From Pseudomonadota bacterium (GTDB lineage Bacteria > Bdellovibrionota > UBA1018 > CAIMNF01), in assembly GCA_027482725.1 (NCBI GenBank), contig JAIXVT010000259.1:1-17966 (forward strand): a DNA stretch of 17,966 nt, read 5' to 3'. The notes beneath the pieces were generated by a model, which had not been told where the DNA came from, did not search any database, and worked only from the letters and a program-made list of their open reading frames with translations. Position numbers and translations under genes: made by a program. Shown piece by piece: positions 1 to 8,198 of this stretch. The number at the start of each line of letters is the position of its first letter. Positions within the stretch are counted from its first letter, which is position 1.

Positions 1-2180
1 AAAAAATCTCGTTTAAACCCGGCGCAGAGTTGGACCAAAAAAAAATTGCCGATGACATCCGTGCGCTTTATGGAATGGGCTATTTTGATGCGGTGGATGT
101 TGTCGAGGGGAACACCGCGGGTGAACTCATTTATCGGTTTAAAGAGCGACCCGTGATTAGTGAGGTTGAGTTTTCAGGGAATGAAAAAATTCAGACCTCT
201 GACCTGCAAGATGTCATCAAAGTAAAAAAGTGGAACATCTTTGATGTGGCCAAAGTAAAAGAGGATGTCGAACTCCTCCAAAAGCACTACGAGGATAAAG
301 GGTTTTTACTCGCAAAAATATCGTATGAAACCCAAGCGCTCAAGCCGGGCGAGGTCAAGCTCATTTACAAGTTCGACGACTACGATAAGGTCGAGATCCG
401 ACGGATCACGTTTCTGAACAATAAGGTTTACACCGACGAAAAGTTAAAATCGGTTTTTGCGGAAACAAAAGAGGGCGCATCACTGAACTTCCTGGCTTCG
501 TCGGGAACCTTTAAAGAAGCGTCGTTTAATGTCGATCTCCAGAGGCTCACTTATTATTATCTGGAGAACGGTTACGCTAAGTTTAAAACCGAAGCTCCAA
601 TCATCACATTGTCCCCAGACAAACGGTTTGTTTCGATTTCGGTTTATATGGAAGAAGGGAATCAGTACACCGTTGGGAATACGGATTTTGGGGGCGATCT
701 CTTATTTCCAAAAGACGAGCTTTTTCAAGAAATCAAAATGACCGAGGGCCAAACATTTTCGGTCAGTGCAAGGAATGCTGACATTCAGCGCCTTACCGAA
801 AAGTATCAGGATTTGGGTTATGCCTACGCCAACGTGATTCCCAAAATGGATTTGAATGACGAAACCAAAACGGCCAACACCGAGTATGTTTTTGAAAAGG
901 GAAGTTTGGTTTATTTTGGCGAAATCAAAATGATTGGGAACACCAAAACTTACGATAAGGTGATCCGTCGTGAACTGCGCATTCATGAGGGCGAACTGTT
1001 TAGTGGATCCAAGTTGCGTATTTCCAAAGAGCGTGTCGAGCGATTGGGTTTTTTTGCTCCCAACGAGGTGGAGTTCCGTCAGGTGCCCCGAAAAGATCAG
1101 CCTGATGTGCTGGACCTTGAGATCCGAGTCAAGGAACGTTCCACGGGAAGCATCACTCTTGGGGCGGGCTACAGTTCTATTCAAGGGTTCTTTTTTCAGG
1201 GACGTATTCAGGAAATCAACCTGTTTGGCCGTGGTCAAAATCTGGGATTAGATATTCAGTGGGGACGTTTAGATATTGTCCGCAGTTTTTCTATCGATTT
1301 CACGGACCCCTACGCGTTTGACACCTTGTGGTCTTTGGGCGGATCGCTCTATATGGCAAATGCGCCTTTGCCTTTTCGTTATTTGACCCGTCGTACGGGA
1401 TTTCAGTTACGTGCGGGTTATCCTTTGACGGATGTGGTCCAAGCCATGGTGACCTATAAGTTTGAACACATGTCCATCCTTCGGGACTACACGGTGAACA
1501 GTACGGTCGGGGGTGGTCCCAACGTTGTTGCCGATCCGACTTTGGATAAAGGGAGTTTATCGAGCCTCACGTTCAGCTTGGTTCGTGATGTGAGGAACAA
1601 CCGATTCGAAACCACAGACGGAAATTTTCAAAGTGTAAGTTTAGAAGTCGCAGGTTTGGGCGGACAAAAAAACTTTACCAAACTTTTGGGGAACAACCGT
1701 GTGTACACCCCGTTACCGCTTGGGTTTGTTTTCAAAAATAGCACGGAAGTCGGCGGAATTTTTAATACCGGAAGCCAGGGTATCCCGCCCGCTGAGCGAT
1801 TTTACTTAGGCGGCCCGTGGAATATGCGGGGCTACGAGGCATTCTCCCTTGCGCCCACCTTGATTCGTCCAAACGGCGTGGAGCGTCTCGGGGGTGCAAC
1901 TCAGTTGTTTTCATTGTTTGAAATCGAACATTCATTGATTAAAGAGGCCGGGCTAAAGTGGGTTACGTTTTATGATGTGGGGAATGCTTGGCTTGGGATG
2001 CCCGGAGTGGACGAGCCTTTTGATATCCGACAAAACTGGGGGTTTGGTATCCGCTGGTTCTCTCCCTTAGGGCCACTTCGATTTGAGTGGGGTTTCCCGG
2101 TGGGGCGGCGGGTTCAGCCGACCACGAATCGCATCGAAGCCAGTCCGGTATTCATTTTCTTCATTGGTCAGCCCTTCTGA
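1..2180 (+). CDS. bamA: BamA, outer-membrane protein assembly factor (5' end missing)
   Basis: BamA is the Omp85-family insertase that folds beta-barrel proteins into the outer membrane. The reading frame is open from base 3 to the TGA at 2178-2180, giving about 725 residues, so the true start lies upstream. An internal TTG at base 30 is not the start, because the residues before it already match POTRA1. Roughly 40-60 N-terminal residues (signal peptide and start of POTRA1) are missing. Four further POTRA repeats follow, opening near RPVISEVEFSGN, VEIRRITFLNN, YTVGNTDFGG and VYFGEIKMIGN. The barrel begins near STGSITLGAGY. The Omp85 signature RFYLGGPWNMRGY (MRGY at 1824-1835) is present, and the protein ends in Phe, as BAM substrates do. 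It heads the skp-lpx operon, as in many proteobacteria. No damage is seen. Confidence 0.95.
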   Translation, partial: KISFKPGAELDQKKIADDIRALYGMGYFDAVDVVEGNTAGELIYRFKERPVISEVEFSGNEKIQTSDLQDVIKVKKWNIFDVAKVKEDVELLQKHYEDKGFLLAKISYETQALKPGEVKLIYKFDDYDKVEIRRITFLNNKVYTDEKLKSVFAETKEGASLNFLASSGTFKEASFNVDLQRLTYYYLENGYAKFKTEAPIITLSPDKRFVSISVYMEEGNQYTVGNTDFGGDLLFPKDELFQEIKMTEGQTFSVSARNADIQRLTEKYQDLGYAYANVIPKMDLNDETKTANTEYVFEKGSLVYFGEIKMIGNTKTYDKVIRRELRIHEGELFSGSKLRISKERVERLGFFAPNEVEFRQVPRKDQPDVLDLEIRVKERSTGSITLGAGYSSIQGFFFQGRIQEINLFGRGQNLGLDIQWGRLDIVRSFSIDFTDPYAFDTLWSLGGSLYMANAPLPFRYLTRRTGFQLRAGYPLTDVVQAMVTYKFEHMSILRDYTVNSTVGGGPNVVADPTLDKGSLSSLTFSLVRDVRNNRFETTDGNFQSVSLEVAGLGGQKNFTKLLGNNRVYTPLPLGFVFKNSTEVGGIFNTGSQGIPPAERFYLGGPWNMRGYEAFSLAPTLIRPNGVERLGGATQLFSLFEIEHSLIKEAGLKWVTFYDVGNAWLGMPGVDEPFDIRQNWGFGIRWFSPLGPLRFEWGFPVGRRVQPTTNRIEASPVFIFFIGQPF

Positions 2181-2218
2181 TTTTGGTTAAACTCAGTCCA
2201 TACGAAAGGTTCAATTCT

Positions 2219-2722
2219 ATGAAAATCATCGCGACACTATTCGTTTTATCGGGAGCAGTAGGGTTAAACGTTCACGCGGCCGACGACTTTAAGATTGCCG
2301 TAATTGATATGCAGAAGGCGATTCAATCGTCCGAGGCTGGGAAAAAAGCACGCTCAGAAATTGAAACGGCATTGAATAAAAAGAAAAAAGAGATCGAGGC
2401 TGAAGAAGCCGCAATCAAAAAATCGGTGGACGATTTCCAAAAGCAGCAGGCGGCTTTAAGTGACAGCGCCAAACAAAAAAAACAACAAGAGCTCCAAGAA
2501 CGTTATATGAAATACCAAGAGTCGCGGGAAAAATCCAAGATAGAGTTCCAAAAGCGCGAGCAAGAGTTGAGTGAGCCGATCGTAAAGAAGATTCGTCAGG
2601 CCGTTGCTGAGGTCAGTAAAGAAAAAGGTTATCGCATGACTTTGGAAAAAAATGAGCAAGTGGTGATCTATTCTGAAGAGCGCGACGATATCACCGACGC
2701 GGTTCTCAAGAAACTCAAGTAA
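2219..2722 (+). CDS. skp: Skp/OmpH-family periplasmic chaperone
   Basis: Skp is a periplasmic chaperone that carries unfolded outer-membrane proteins to the BAM complex. The product is 167 residues, close to the usual 160-170. I chose the ATG at 2219 because GAAAGG (2204-2209) sits 9 bases before it and a clear signal peptide follows: MKII, then a hydrophobic stretch, then a VHA|A cleavage site near residue 21. The frame is open further upstream to 2087, but only as overlap with bamA in another frame. The mature part opens with FKIAVIDMQKAIQSSEAG, typical of OmpH. It then forms a long Lys/Glu/Gln-rich coiled coil (about residues 40-125), the tentacle helices, and closes with a strand region (EKNEQVVIYS). 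It lies 38 bases after bamA, the standard arrangement. Confidence 0.93.
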   Translation: MKIIATLFVLSGAVGLNVHAADDFKIAVIDMQKAIQSSEAGKKARSEIETALNKKKKEIEAEEAAIKKSVDDFQKQQAALSDSAKQKKQQELQERYMKYQESREKSKIEFQKREQELSEPIVKKIRQAVAEVSKEKGYRMTLEKNEQVVIYSEERDDITDAVLKKLK

Positions 2723-2751
2723 GTCGATTGGTGTAGGGCAAAGAGGTTTTT

Positions 2752-3816
2752 GTGAAGTTTTCCGAGATCGTTCACACTATAGAAATTGAGTCACCGGAGG
2801 ATACCCGTAGGGATATCCCCGGTGATTTTTTTTCAATCCAGGACCTCGAAGCCGCGGGACCCACGGACATTTCTTTTTTCTTTGCTGATGGGTATCGGCA
2901 AGCCGCTTTGATGTCTAAGGCCGGGCTGTTGATCGCAGGAAAATCCCAAACGGATTGGATGAAGTCTCAGTATCCTGATGTTTTTTCCCGGCTGAAGGAC
3001 CGGTGGGTGATTGCAAAAAACCCTTATCTTTCTATGGCAAAGCTGAGCGCATGTTTTGCGGATCAAAACATCCGGACGTCTCACATTAAGCCGATTCTAG
3101 ATTCTATTGTCCATTCTACAGCTGTTATCGACTCGGGAGTTCGGCTCCCTGAGTCGATTCATGTGGGTCCGTATGTCGTGATTGGGAAAAATGTGCGTTT
3201 AGCCGAGGGCGTGGTTTTGTATCCCCATGTGGTGATTGGGGATGACTGCGATATTGGGCCCAACGTGGTGGTTTTTCCGCATGTGACGCTGATGGATAAA
3301 GTTCGGGTCGGTGCGCGAACGCGCATTCATTCCGGGTGCGTCATTGGTGCGGATGGCTTTGGTTATGCGCAGGAATTTAGTGGTTCTGTTCCTGTGCGAC
3401 ATCAAAAAATCTATCACTGGGGTGCGGTGGTCATTGGGAGTGATGTCGAGATCGGAGCAAATACCACTATTGATCGCGGGACTTTTGGGGAAACGGTGAT
3501 CGAAGACCAAGCAAAGTTAGATAACTTGGTGCAGGTGGGTCACAACTGTCGGATTGGTCGTGGATCGGTGCTGTGTGGGATGTCGGGAATGGCCGGGAGT
3601 TCCAGTACCGGGCAGTTCGCCGTTTTAGGGGCGCAAGCAGGGACGGGTAATCAAGTTCACATTGGAGATTATGCACGGCTAGGCGGATACACGGGAGCAT
3701 CCAAGGATGTCCCTGCGGGAGCCGAAATGATGGGCATGCCTGCGCGACCCCGCTCGGAATTTGCCAAAATTCAGGCCTATTTAAACAAGCTTTTAAAATC
3801 ACAGAGGAAGTCGTAA
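2752..3816 (+). CDS. lpxD: LpxD, UDP-3-O-(3-hydroxyacyl)glucosamine N-acyltransferase
   Basis: LpxD adds the N-linked 3-hydroxyacyl chain from acyl-ACP in the third step of lipid A synthesis, in the cytoplasm. The product is 354 residues (E. coli 341). The GTG start at 2752 has AAAGAGG at 2740-2746, five bases upstream. The N-terminal uridine-binding domain (about 1-110) is followed by left-handed beta-helix hexapeptide repeats, including IGANTTIDRG, and a C-terminal helix (PRSEFAKIQAYLNKLLK). The catalytic base is His264 in QVGHNC, matching E. coli His239. The second family histidine (E. coli His276) lies 37 residues further on; here that position is Gln301 (AGTGNQVHIGD). The stop codon overlaps the fabZ ATG by one base (TAATG), so the two are probably translationally coupled. 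Confidence 0.95.
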   Translation: MKFSEIVHTIEIESPEDTRRDIPGDFFSIQDLEAAGPTDISFFFADGYRQAALMSKAGLLIAGKSQTDWMKSQYPDVFSRLKDRWVIAKNPYLSMAKLSACFADQNIRTSHIKPILDSIVHSTAVIDSGVRLPESIHVGPYVVIGKNVRLAEGVVLYPHVVIGDDCDIGPNVVVFPHVTLMDKVRVGARTRIHSGCVIGADGFGYAQEFSGSVPVRHQKIYHWGAVVIGSDVEIGANTTIDRGTFGETVIEDQAKLDNLVQVGHNCRIGRGSVLCGMSGMAGSSSTGQFAVLGAQAGTGNQVHIGDYARLGGYTGASKDVPAGAEMMGMPARPRSEFAKIQAYLNKLLKSQRKS

Positions 3817-4331
3817 TGTTCGAATTGCCATTAAGTATTAAAGATATCTTGGGCGTTATCCCGCACCGTTACCCATTTTTGTTGGTGGATCGCGTGCTCT
3901 CTATTACGGGCCCAGGGCCTTTAGATGACGATAACCCCAAAACAAAAATCGGGATCAAAGTGGTGGGGTTAAAAAACCTCACGTTTAATGAACCGTTTTT
4001 TCAGGGGCATTTTCCCGATGCCCCGGTCATGCCCGGCGTTTTGATTATCGAAGCAATGGCTCAGGTCGCTAGTTTTTCGATGTATCCCACTATTGTAAAA
4101 AAAGTGAAGGAACAAGGCGAAAGTTATCAAACGATTTTGGTGGGTGTGGATAATGTCCGTTTTCGATCTCCCGTAACTCCGGGAGATGTCCTCCGTTTAG
4201 AGGTAGAAGTCACTCACTGTCGGTCTTACTTGATGTCGTTTGCTTGTAAGGCGTATGTCACCGAAAAATTAGTTGCTGAAGCGGACATCATGGCCAATAT
4301 TTACCCGGTATCAAAAAAGAAGGTTATTTAG
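3816..4331 (+). CDS. fabZ: FabZ, 3-hydroxyacyl-ACP dehydratase
   Basis: FabZ dehydrates 3-hydroxyacyl-ACP in fatty acid elongation. It competes with LpxA and LpxD for the same acyl-ACP, which explains its usual place in lpx clusters. It has 171 residues, longer than the typical 145-155. The hot-dog fold motifs are present: PHRYPFLLVDRV near the start, then GHFPDAPVMPGVLIIEAMAQ with catalytic His65 and Glu79. Their spacing of 14 matches Pseudomonas His49/Glu63. The extra length is mostly a Pro/Asp-rich insertion at about residues 31-45 (PGPLDDDNPKTK) between the first strands, plus a longer C-terminus. AGAGGAAG at 3803-3810 is the ribosome binding site, inside the end of lpxD. Confidence 0.95.
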   Translation: MFELPLSIKDILGVIPHRYPFLLVDRVLSITGPGPLDDDNPKTKIGIKVVGLKNLTFNEPFFQGHFPDAPVMPGVLIIEAMAQVASFSMYPTIVKKVKEQGESYQTILVGVDNVRFRSPVTPGDVLRLEVEVTHCRSYLMSFACKAYVTEKLVAEADIMANIYPVSKKKVI

Positions 4332-4356
4332 TGTCCGATTTACGAAAGGGTTCACC

Positions 4357-5139
4357 ATGGCCACCTTTATTCACCCGAGCAGCATAGTTGATCCCCTTGC
4401 AGAATTGGGCGTGGATGTGGAAATCGGTCCTTTCTGTCGGGTTGGACCGCACGTTAAGGTGGGTGATCGGTCGCGATTGTTAAGTCATGTCGTCGTTGAA
4501 GGGTGGACGACTTTAGGTACCGACAATACGGTGTTTCCGTTTGCGGTGTTGGGGGCTATTCCTCAGGATCTTAAATATCGTGGCGAACCCACACAATTGA
4601 TTATCGGGAATCACAATACACTTCGCGAATCGGTAACGCTCAATTTGGGTACTGTGCAGGGTGGCGGAAAAACGGTTCTTGGGGACCATAATCTGGTCAT
4701 GGCGTATGTTCATTTTGGTCACGACTGCATTGTGGGGAATCATACGATTTTGGCCAATAGTGTCGGGCTTGCGGGTCATGTGATCGTAGAGGATTACGCC
4801 ACCATTGGGGGAATGGCGGGTGTGATTCAATTTATGAAGATCGGAAAGTACTCCTATGTGGGGGGGAAGGCGACGGTGGATCGGGATGTCGTTCCTTACA
4901 GTATTGTTATCGGGGAGCGTCCGTGCGGAATAAAAGGCACAAACATTGTCGGCCTTAAGCGCAAAGGGTTTTCGTCCGAAGTCATTTCTGCAATTAACGA
5001 AACCTTGCGACTGTGGCGGCGTCCAGATGTAACCAAAGACCAATGTCTGGCCGAAATTGAGGCGGCATACGGCAGTGTTTCTGAAGTTCGCGACTTGATT
5101 GCGTTTATCCGTTCTAGTGAGAACGGCTGCACAAAATGA
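4357..5139 (+). CDS. lpxA: LpxA, UDP-N-acetylglucosamine O-acyltransferase
   Basis: LpxA performs the first step of lipid A synthesis, moving a 3-hydroxyacyl group from ACP to UDP-GlcNAc (or a GlcN3N variant). The product is 260 residues (E. coli 262). I chose the ATG at 4357, preceded by GAAAGGG at 4344-4350. The open frame runs back to 4273, but there it only overlaps fabZ. Hexapeptide repeats fill residues 5-190, and a C-terminal helical domain starts near GLKRKGFSSEVI. Aligned without gaps to E. coli from the catalytic histidine: His122 matches His125, His141 matches His144, and Gly170 matches the acyl-length-setting Gly173. The His160 position is Ile157 (GVIQFM where AVHQF is usual). The Gly suggests acceptance of longer chains, by inference from characterised LpxA. 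ATGA overlap with the next gene. Confidence 0.95.
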   Translation: MATFIHPSSIVDPLAELGVDVEIGPFCRVGPHVKVGDRSRLLSHVVVEGWTTLGTDNTVFPFAVLGAIPQDLKYRGEPTQLIIGNHNTLRESVTLNLGTVQGGGKTVLGDHNLVMAYVHFGHDCIVGNHTILANSVGLAGHVIVEDYATIGGMAGVIQFMKIGKYSYVGGKATVDRDVVPYSIVIGERPCGIKGTNIVGLKRKGFSSEVISAINETLRLWRRPDVTKDQCLAEIEAAYGSVSEVRDLIAFIRSSENGCTK

Positions 5140-7202
5140 AGATTTTTGTCTCTGCCGCTGAAATTTCTTCAGATCTTCATGCGGCTCGTTTAATGGATAA
5201 GTTGTGCAAAAAGTATTCTGGAGAGCCTTTCCAGGTTTTTGGTATCGGGGGGCAGGAGTTAAAAAAAAGAGCCTATTTCAAGCCTATTTATGATGCGGAA
5301 CAACTCCGTGTCATGGGTTTTACCGAAATTTTATCGCGTCTGTCGGCGTTCCGAGAGGCATTATCTGCGTGTGAAAGGGCTATACGCAGTGAGCGCCCAG
5401 ATGTGATTTTTACGTTCGATTATCCCGATTTTCATTTTCGCTTGATGAGCCGAATTCGCGATGTTTCGGCGTTCCGGTGGTGCGGTATCCCTCCGAAGGT
5501 TTGGGTGTGGCGGTCGCATCGGGTGGAAAAATTGCGACAATTCTACGATGCGCTTTGGGTGATTTTCCCATTTGAAAAAAAGTTTTATCAAGACAAAGGT
5601 TTAGACGTTGTGTTCACGGGTAACCCGTTGATTTCGGATCAGGTCCAGCGTTGGAGCAAAATAGAGAAAAATCCGCTGCAAATCGCACTTTTTGTGGGGA
5701 GTCGTCCGGCGGAGATTCGGCGTAATCTTGGGACGATAGGGCAGTTTTTGTCAGAGTGGAAAAAAAAACACGGTTCAACGTATACGTTTGTCGCCGCACT
5801 ACCGGAAGGTTTGTCCGGAGAAGAACATGCTCAGGCTTTGGAGCTGTTGTCTCAGTGGGGTGTCACCGTATCGGTAGGGGATTCGGGCCGAGTGCTGGCT
5901 CAGTCCCAGGTGGGTCTCATCAAATCGGGAACCTCCACATTAGAGGCTGCTGTTTTAGGATGCGCGCCTGTGGTTTATTATCAGGCAAGTTTTTTGTCGA
6001 CGTTGATTTTTAAGTTTGTCGTTCGCTACCGCGGGCCGGTGGGTCTTTGTAATATTTTGCTAGGTACTCTTGATCGTAGAGAGGCTGTTTTCCCCGAAGT
6101 TTTAGGCCCGGAAATCACTTCTGCTGTTTTGGTTCAACATGTAGAGCATTTGCTTTCGGCAAGCCGAGATCCGAATTCTCCAGAGCATCTTGCGATGCGT
6201 ACGCTGAGCGATTTGTTCCGTGAGGATGTCGATGCCGATTTTTCGTCCCAGTTCGATTCGCGTTTTTTGTTCTTTAAAAGGAATGCGTTCCAGCACCGTC
6301 GTCGAAACTGGGGGGTTTGGGTAGGGTCTTTGCTTTGGTCTGGGCTCAATTGCCTTTACCGGAAGCGTCCCCAAAAACAGGATCCGAGCCCTTTTCGCGT
6401 GACGCTTATTGGAAATTTACAGAGTGGGGGAGCGGGGAAAACTCAAATTGTGAAAGCCCTGCTCCGCTCTTGGATAGATCAAGACGAAGGTCCACTTGCG
6501 GTGGTCACTCGGGGTTACCGCTCTCGGGCGGAGCAAAAGAATAGATTGGTTCGCCCCGGAGAAACGGTGAGTCTTGCAGATATCGGAGACGAGGCGTTAG
6601 AAATTCGGCAGGCCTTCCCGCAGGTCTACCTTGCGGTGGGGGAGGATCGAGAAAAGTCTCTTCAAGAATTGCGCCGAGTTCTTCCTCGGGGAGCACGGAT
6701 CATTTTGGATGATGGCTTTCAGAGCTATCGGGGCCCGGTTGAAAAAACGGTTCTTGCGGTAACCGATGGAGACCGTGATCAGGTTTTTTATCGCGATTTT
6801 GATCATCACGTGCGGCGTGCGGACGCTGTTGTCTTTACCAAGGGGTACCGGTGGCATAGGTGGGGACTTTGGCGAAAAGATCTGATTTTTCCGATCAAAT
6901 CCGTAGATTCCAAGATATTGGATTTTTTGCCCAACCGATCGGTTTGGGTGTGGAGCGGTCTGGGCATGCCCGAGGATTTTGTAAAAAGTATTGAGCGCAC
7001 CGGAGCCGTGGTGCAGAAAACGTTTGTGAGGGCCGACCACGCGGTACCTTCGGTTCAAGAATGGGTAGACATCAATCAAAGCGCTTTAGAGAATCAGGTC
7101 AAAGTCTTGATCTCGGCAAAAGATGCCGTGCGCTGGGACGGCGAATTACCGAGCGAATTTATTATTTTTCAAGAAACATGGACGCTCCCCGATCTACAAT
7201 GA
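5136..7202 (+). CDS. lpxB/lpxK: LpxB-LpxK fusion: lipid A disaccharide synthase and 4'-kinase
   Basis: One 688-residue ORF carries two consecutive lipid A enzymes. LpxB (GT19) joins UDP-diacylglucosamine and lipid X; LpxK phosphorylates the disaccharide at position 4'. Residues 1 to about 375 are LpxB: AAEISSDLHAA near the start, FDYPDFH with the conserved Asp95, PPKVWVWRSHRV, FPFE, GSRPAEI and KSGTSTLEAA. About 390-688 is LpxK: an N-terminal amphipathic stretch (LLWSGLNCLYRK), the P-loop GNLQSGGAGKTQ at 426-437, TRGYR, GDEA (Asp485, probably the catalytic Asp99 of Aquifex LpxK), DDGFQ (Asp525/526) and DH at 634-635 (matching His261). The linker is about 15-25 residues. Deviations are TGNP for VGHP in LpxB and DDGFQS for DDGFQH in LpxK. 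The ATG at 5136 overlaps the lpxA stop by four bases. Both domains look active. Confidence 0.92.
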   Translation: MKIFVSAAEISSDLHAARLMDKLCKKYSGEPFQVFGIGGQELKKRAYFKPIYDAEQLRVMGFTEILSRLSAFREALSACERAIRSERPDVIFTFDYPDFHFRLMSRIRDVSAFRWCGIPPKVWVWRSHRVEKLRQFYDALWVIFPFEKKFYQDKGLDVVFTGNPLISDQVQRWSKIEKNPLQIALFVGSRPAEIRRNLGTIGQFLSEWKKKHGSTYTFVAALPEGLSGEEHAQALELLSQWGVTVSVGDSGRVLAQSQVGLIKSGTSTLEAAVLGCAPVVYYQASFLSTLIFKFVVRYRGPVGLCNILLGTLDRREAVFPEVLGPEITSAVLVQHVEHLLSASRDPNSPEHLAMRTLSDLFREDVDADFSSQFDSRFLFFKRNAFQHRRRNWGVWVGSLLWSGLNCLYRKRPQKQDPSPFRVTLIGNLQSGGAGKTQIVKALLRSWIDQDEGPLAVVTRGYRSRAEQKNRLVRPGETVSLADIGDEALEIRQAFPQVYLAVGEDREKSLQELRRVLPRGARIILDDGFQSYRGPVEKTVLAVTDGDRDQVFYRDFDHHVRRADAVVFTKGYRWHRWGLWRKDLIFPIKSVDSKILDFLPNRSVWVWSGLGMPEDFVKSIERTGAVVQKTFVRADHAVPSVQEWVDINQSALENQVKVLISAKDAVRWDGELPSEFIIFQETWTLPDLQ

Positions 7203-7206
7203 AAGG

Positions 7207-8187
7207 ATGAACTTCCCTTTCCTGCACATCGTGAGTTTCCCCCTTTTTTTGGGATTACTGGGTTGTGGTTCATCGCCCAAGCTTCAAAAATTTAATCGGG
7301 ATGACTTGAGCAAAGAAGCGACCCAAGAATTGGCCCAAAAATTTGAAGTTCAAGACCTCAAGCCCGTTGAGTCGGTTTCTGTCCAAGCGGAAAAAAAAAT
7401 CCCTTCAAAAAAACTCTCTGTAAAAAGTTCTCGGGGGAAGAGTCCTGCAAAGTTAGTTGTCAAGAGTAGCCCTCCCCAAAGACGTCCTCAGGTATTTCCC
7501 ATAAAAAAAGATCAGACGTTGATCTATGACATCCGTTACACGGGGGTTACTGCGGGGTACTTTACGGTGAAACTCGAGAACGACAAAGAAGTCAATGGAC
7601 GTAGAGTGCATCACCTCACGGCCCATGCCAAGACGGTAAAACTTTTTGAGCTCATCTATCGCGTTGATGATCGCATCGAATCTTTTTGGGATTTTGACGG
7701 ACTTTTTTCTCACCGTTATACGATGAACTTGGATGAGTCAAAACAGAGTCGCCGCGTGGTCGAGCTTTACGATTATGACCGTTTAAAATCGTTCTATTGG
7801 AACCGAGTGGATCATGTGCAAAAAGGGTTTTCCGAACAAAAAGAAGAGCATGATATTTTGCCTTGGTCGCAGGATCCGCTTTCCGCGTTGTTTTATTTTA
7901 GAATGGGTTTTTTCCCGCAAGATCCTGGTCTAGAGTCCAAAGTTCCTGTCATTGTAGACGGTAAACAGTGGATTGCCTTTGTTAAGTTTGATCGTAAGGA
8001 AAAAATCTATACTGCGGGAAAGGACTTTAACGCCAATGTGTACCGCATCGTCACTACAAAAGACGGAGAAGTGAAAACCAAAGAAAATCAAGTATGGGTC
8101 AGTGACGACGAAGACCGTCACGTGTTGAGGATAGAAACCAAAGTCAGGGTGGGTTACTTTGCGGTAGCCCTGGATGAGATCAAGTAA
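7207..8187 (+). CDS. DUF3108-domain lipoprotein of the LPS operon
   Basis: The product is 326 residues. The ATG at 7207 follows the lpxB/lpxK stop by four bases (TGA AAGG ATG), too close for a normal ribosome binding site, so re-initiation is likely. An upstream in-frame ATG at 7123 would add residues without signal-peptide character. The N-terminus is a lipoprotein signal: a hydrophobic run ending in LLGC, with Cys20 as the lipidation site. Residues 25-100 are a Lys/Ser/Pro-rich linker (KKLSVKSSRGKSPAK). From about residue 100 (YDIRYTGVTAGYFTVKLE) the pattern fits DUF3108: a shared opening Y-x-G-x-x-A-G strand, the conserved DPLSALFYFR, and a final strand GYFAVALDEI. The molecular function of DUF3108 is unknown to me. 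Its place between lipid A and core genes suggests an envelope role on the periplasmic side. Confidence 0.8.
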   Translation: MNFPFLHIVSFPLFLGLLGCGSSPKLQKFNRDDLSKEATQELAQKFEVQDLKPVESVSVQAEKKIPSKKLSVKSSRGKSPAKLVVKSSPPQRRPQVFPIKKDQTLIYDIRYTGVTAGYFTVKLENDKEVNGRRVHHLTAHAKTVKLFELIYRVDDRIESFWDFDGLFSHRYTMNLDESKQSRRVVELYDYDRLKSFYWNRVDHVQKGFSEQKEEHDILPWSQDPLSALFYFRMGFFPQDPGLESKVPVIVDGKQWIAFVKFDRKEKIYTAGKDFNANVYRIVTTKDGEVKTKENQVWVSDDEDRHVLRIETKVRVGYFAVALDEIK

Positions 8188-8198
8188 GGAAGGCCATC

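Noticed and set aside
30..32. TTG as the start of bamA
   Set aside because: The frame is open to the window edge, and the residues before it (KISFKPGAE) belong to POTRA1, so the gene begins upstream.
702..1238. 178-codon minus-strand ORF inside bamA
   Set aside because: Antisense shadow of a strongly supported gene; no ribosome binding site or recognisable protein pattern.
2087..2218. Longer skp start inside bamA
   Set aside because: It would place 44 residues before a clean signal peptide; the ATG at 2219 has its own ribosome binding site.
2202..4353. Shared leader TACGAAAGG(G)TTCA before skp and lpxA as a regulatory repeat
   Set aside because: The likeness is mainly the ribosome binding site plus a few bases; two copies of this length are weak evidence.
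4513..5043. 176-codon minus-strand ORF inside lpxA
   Set aside because: Antisense shadow; the hexapeptide-repeat coding frame on the plus strand fully explains the region.
6597..7079. 160-codon minus-strand ORF inside the LpxK domain
   Set aside because: Antisense shadow of a frame with clear LpxK motifs.
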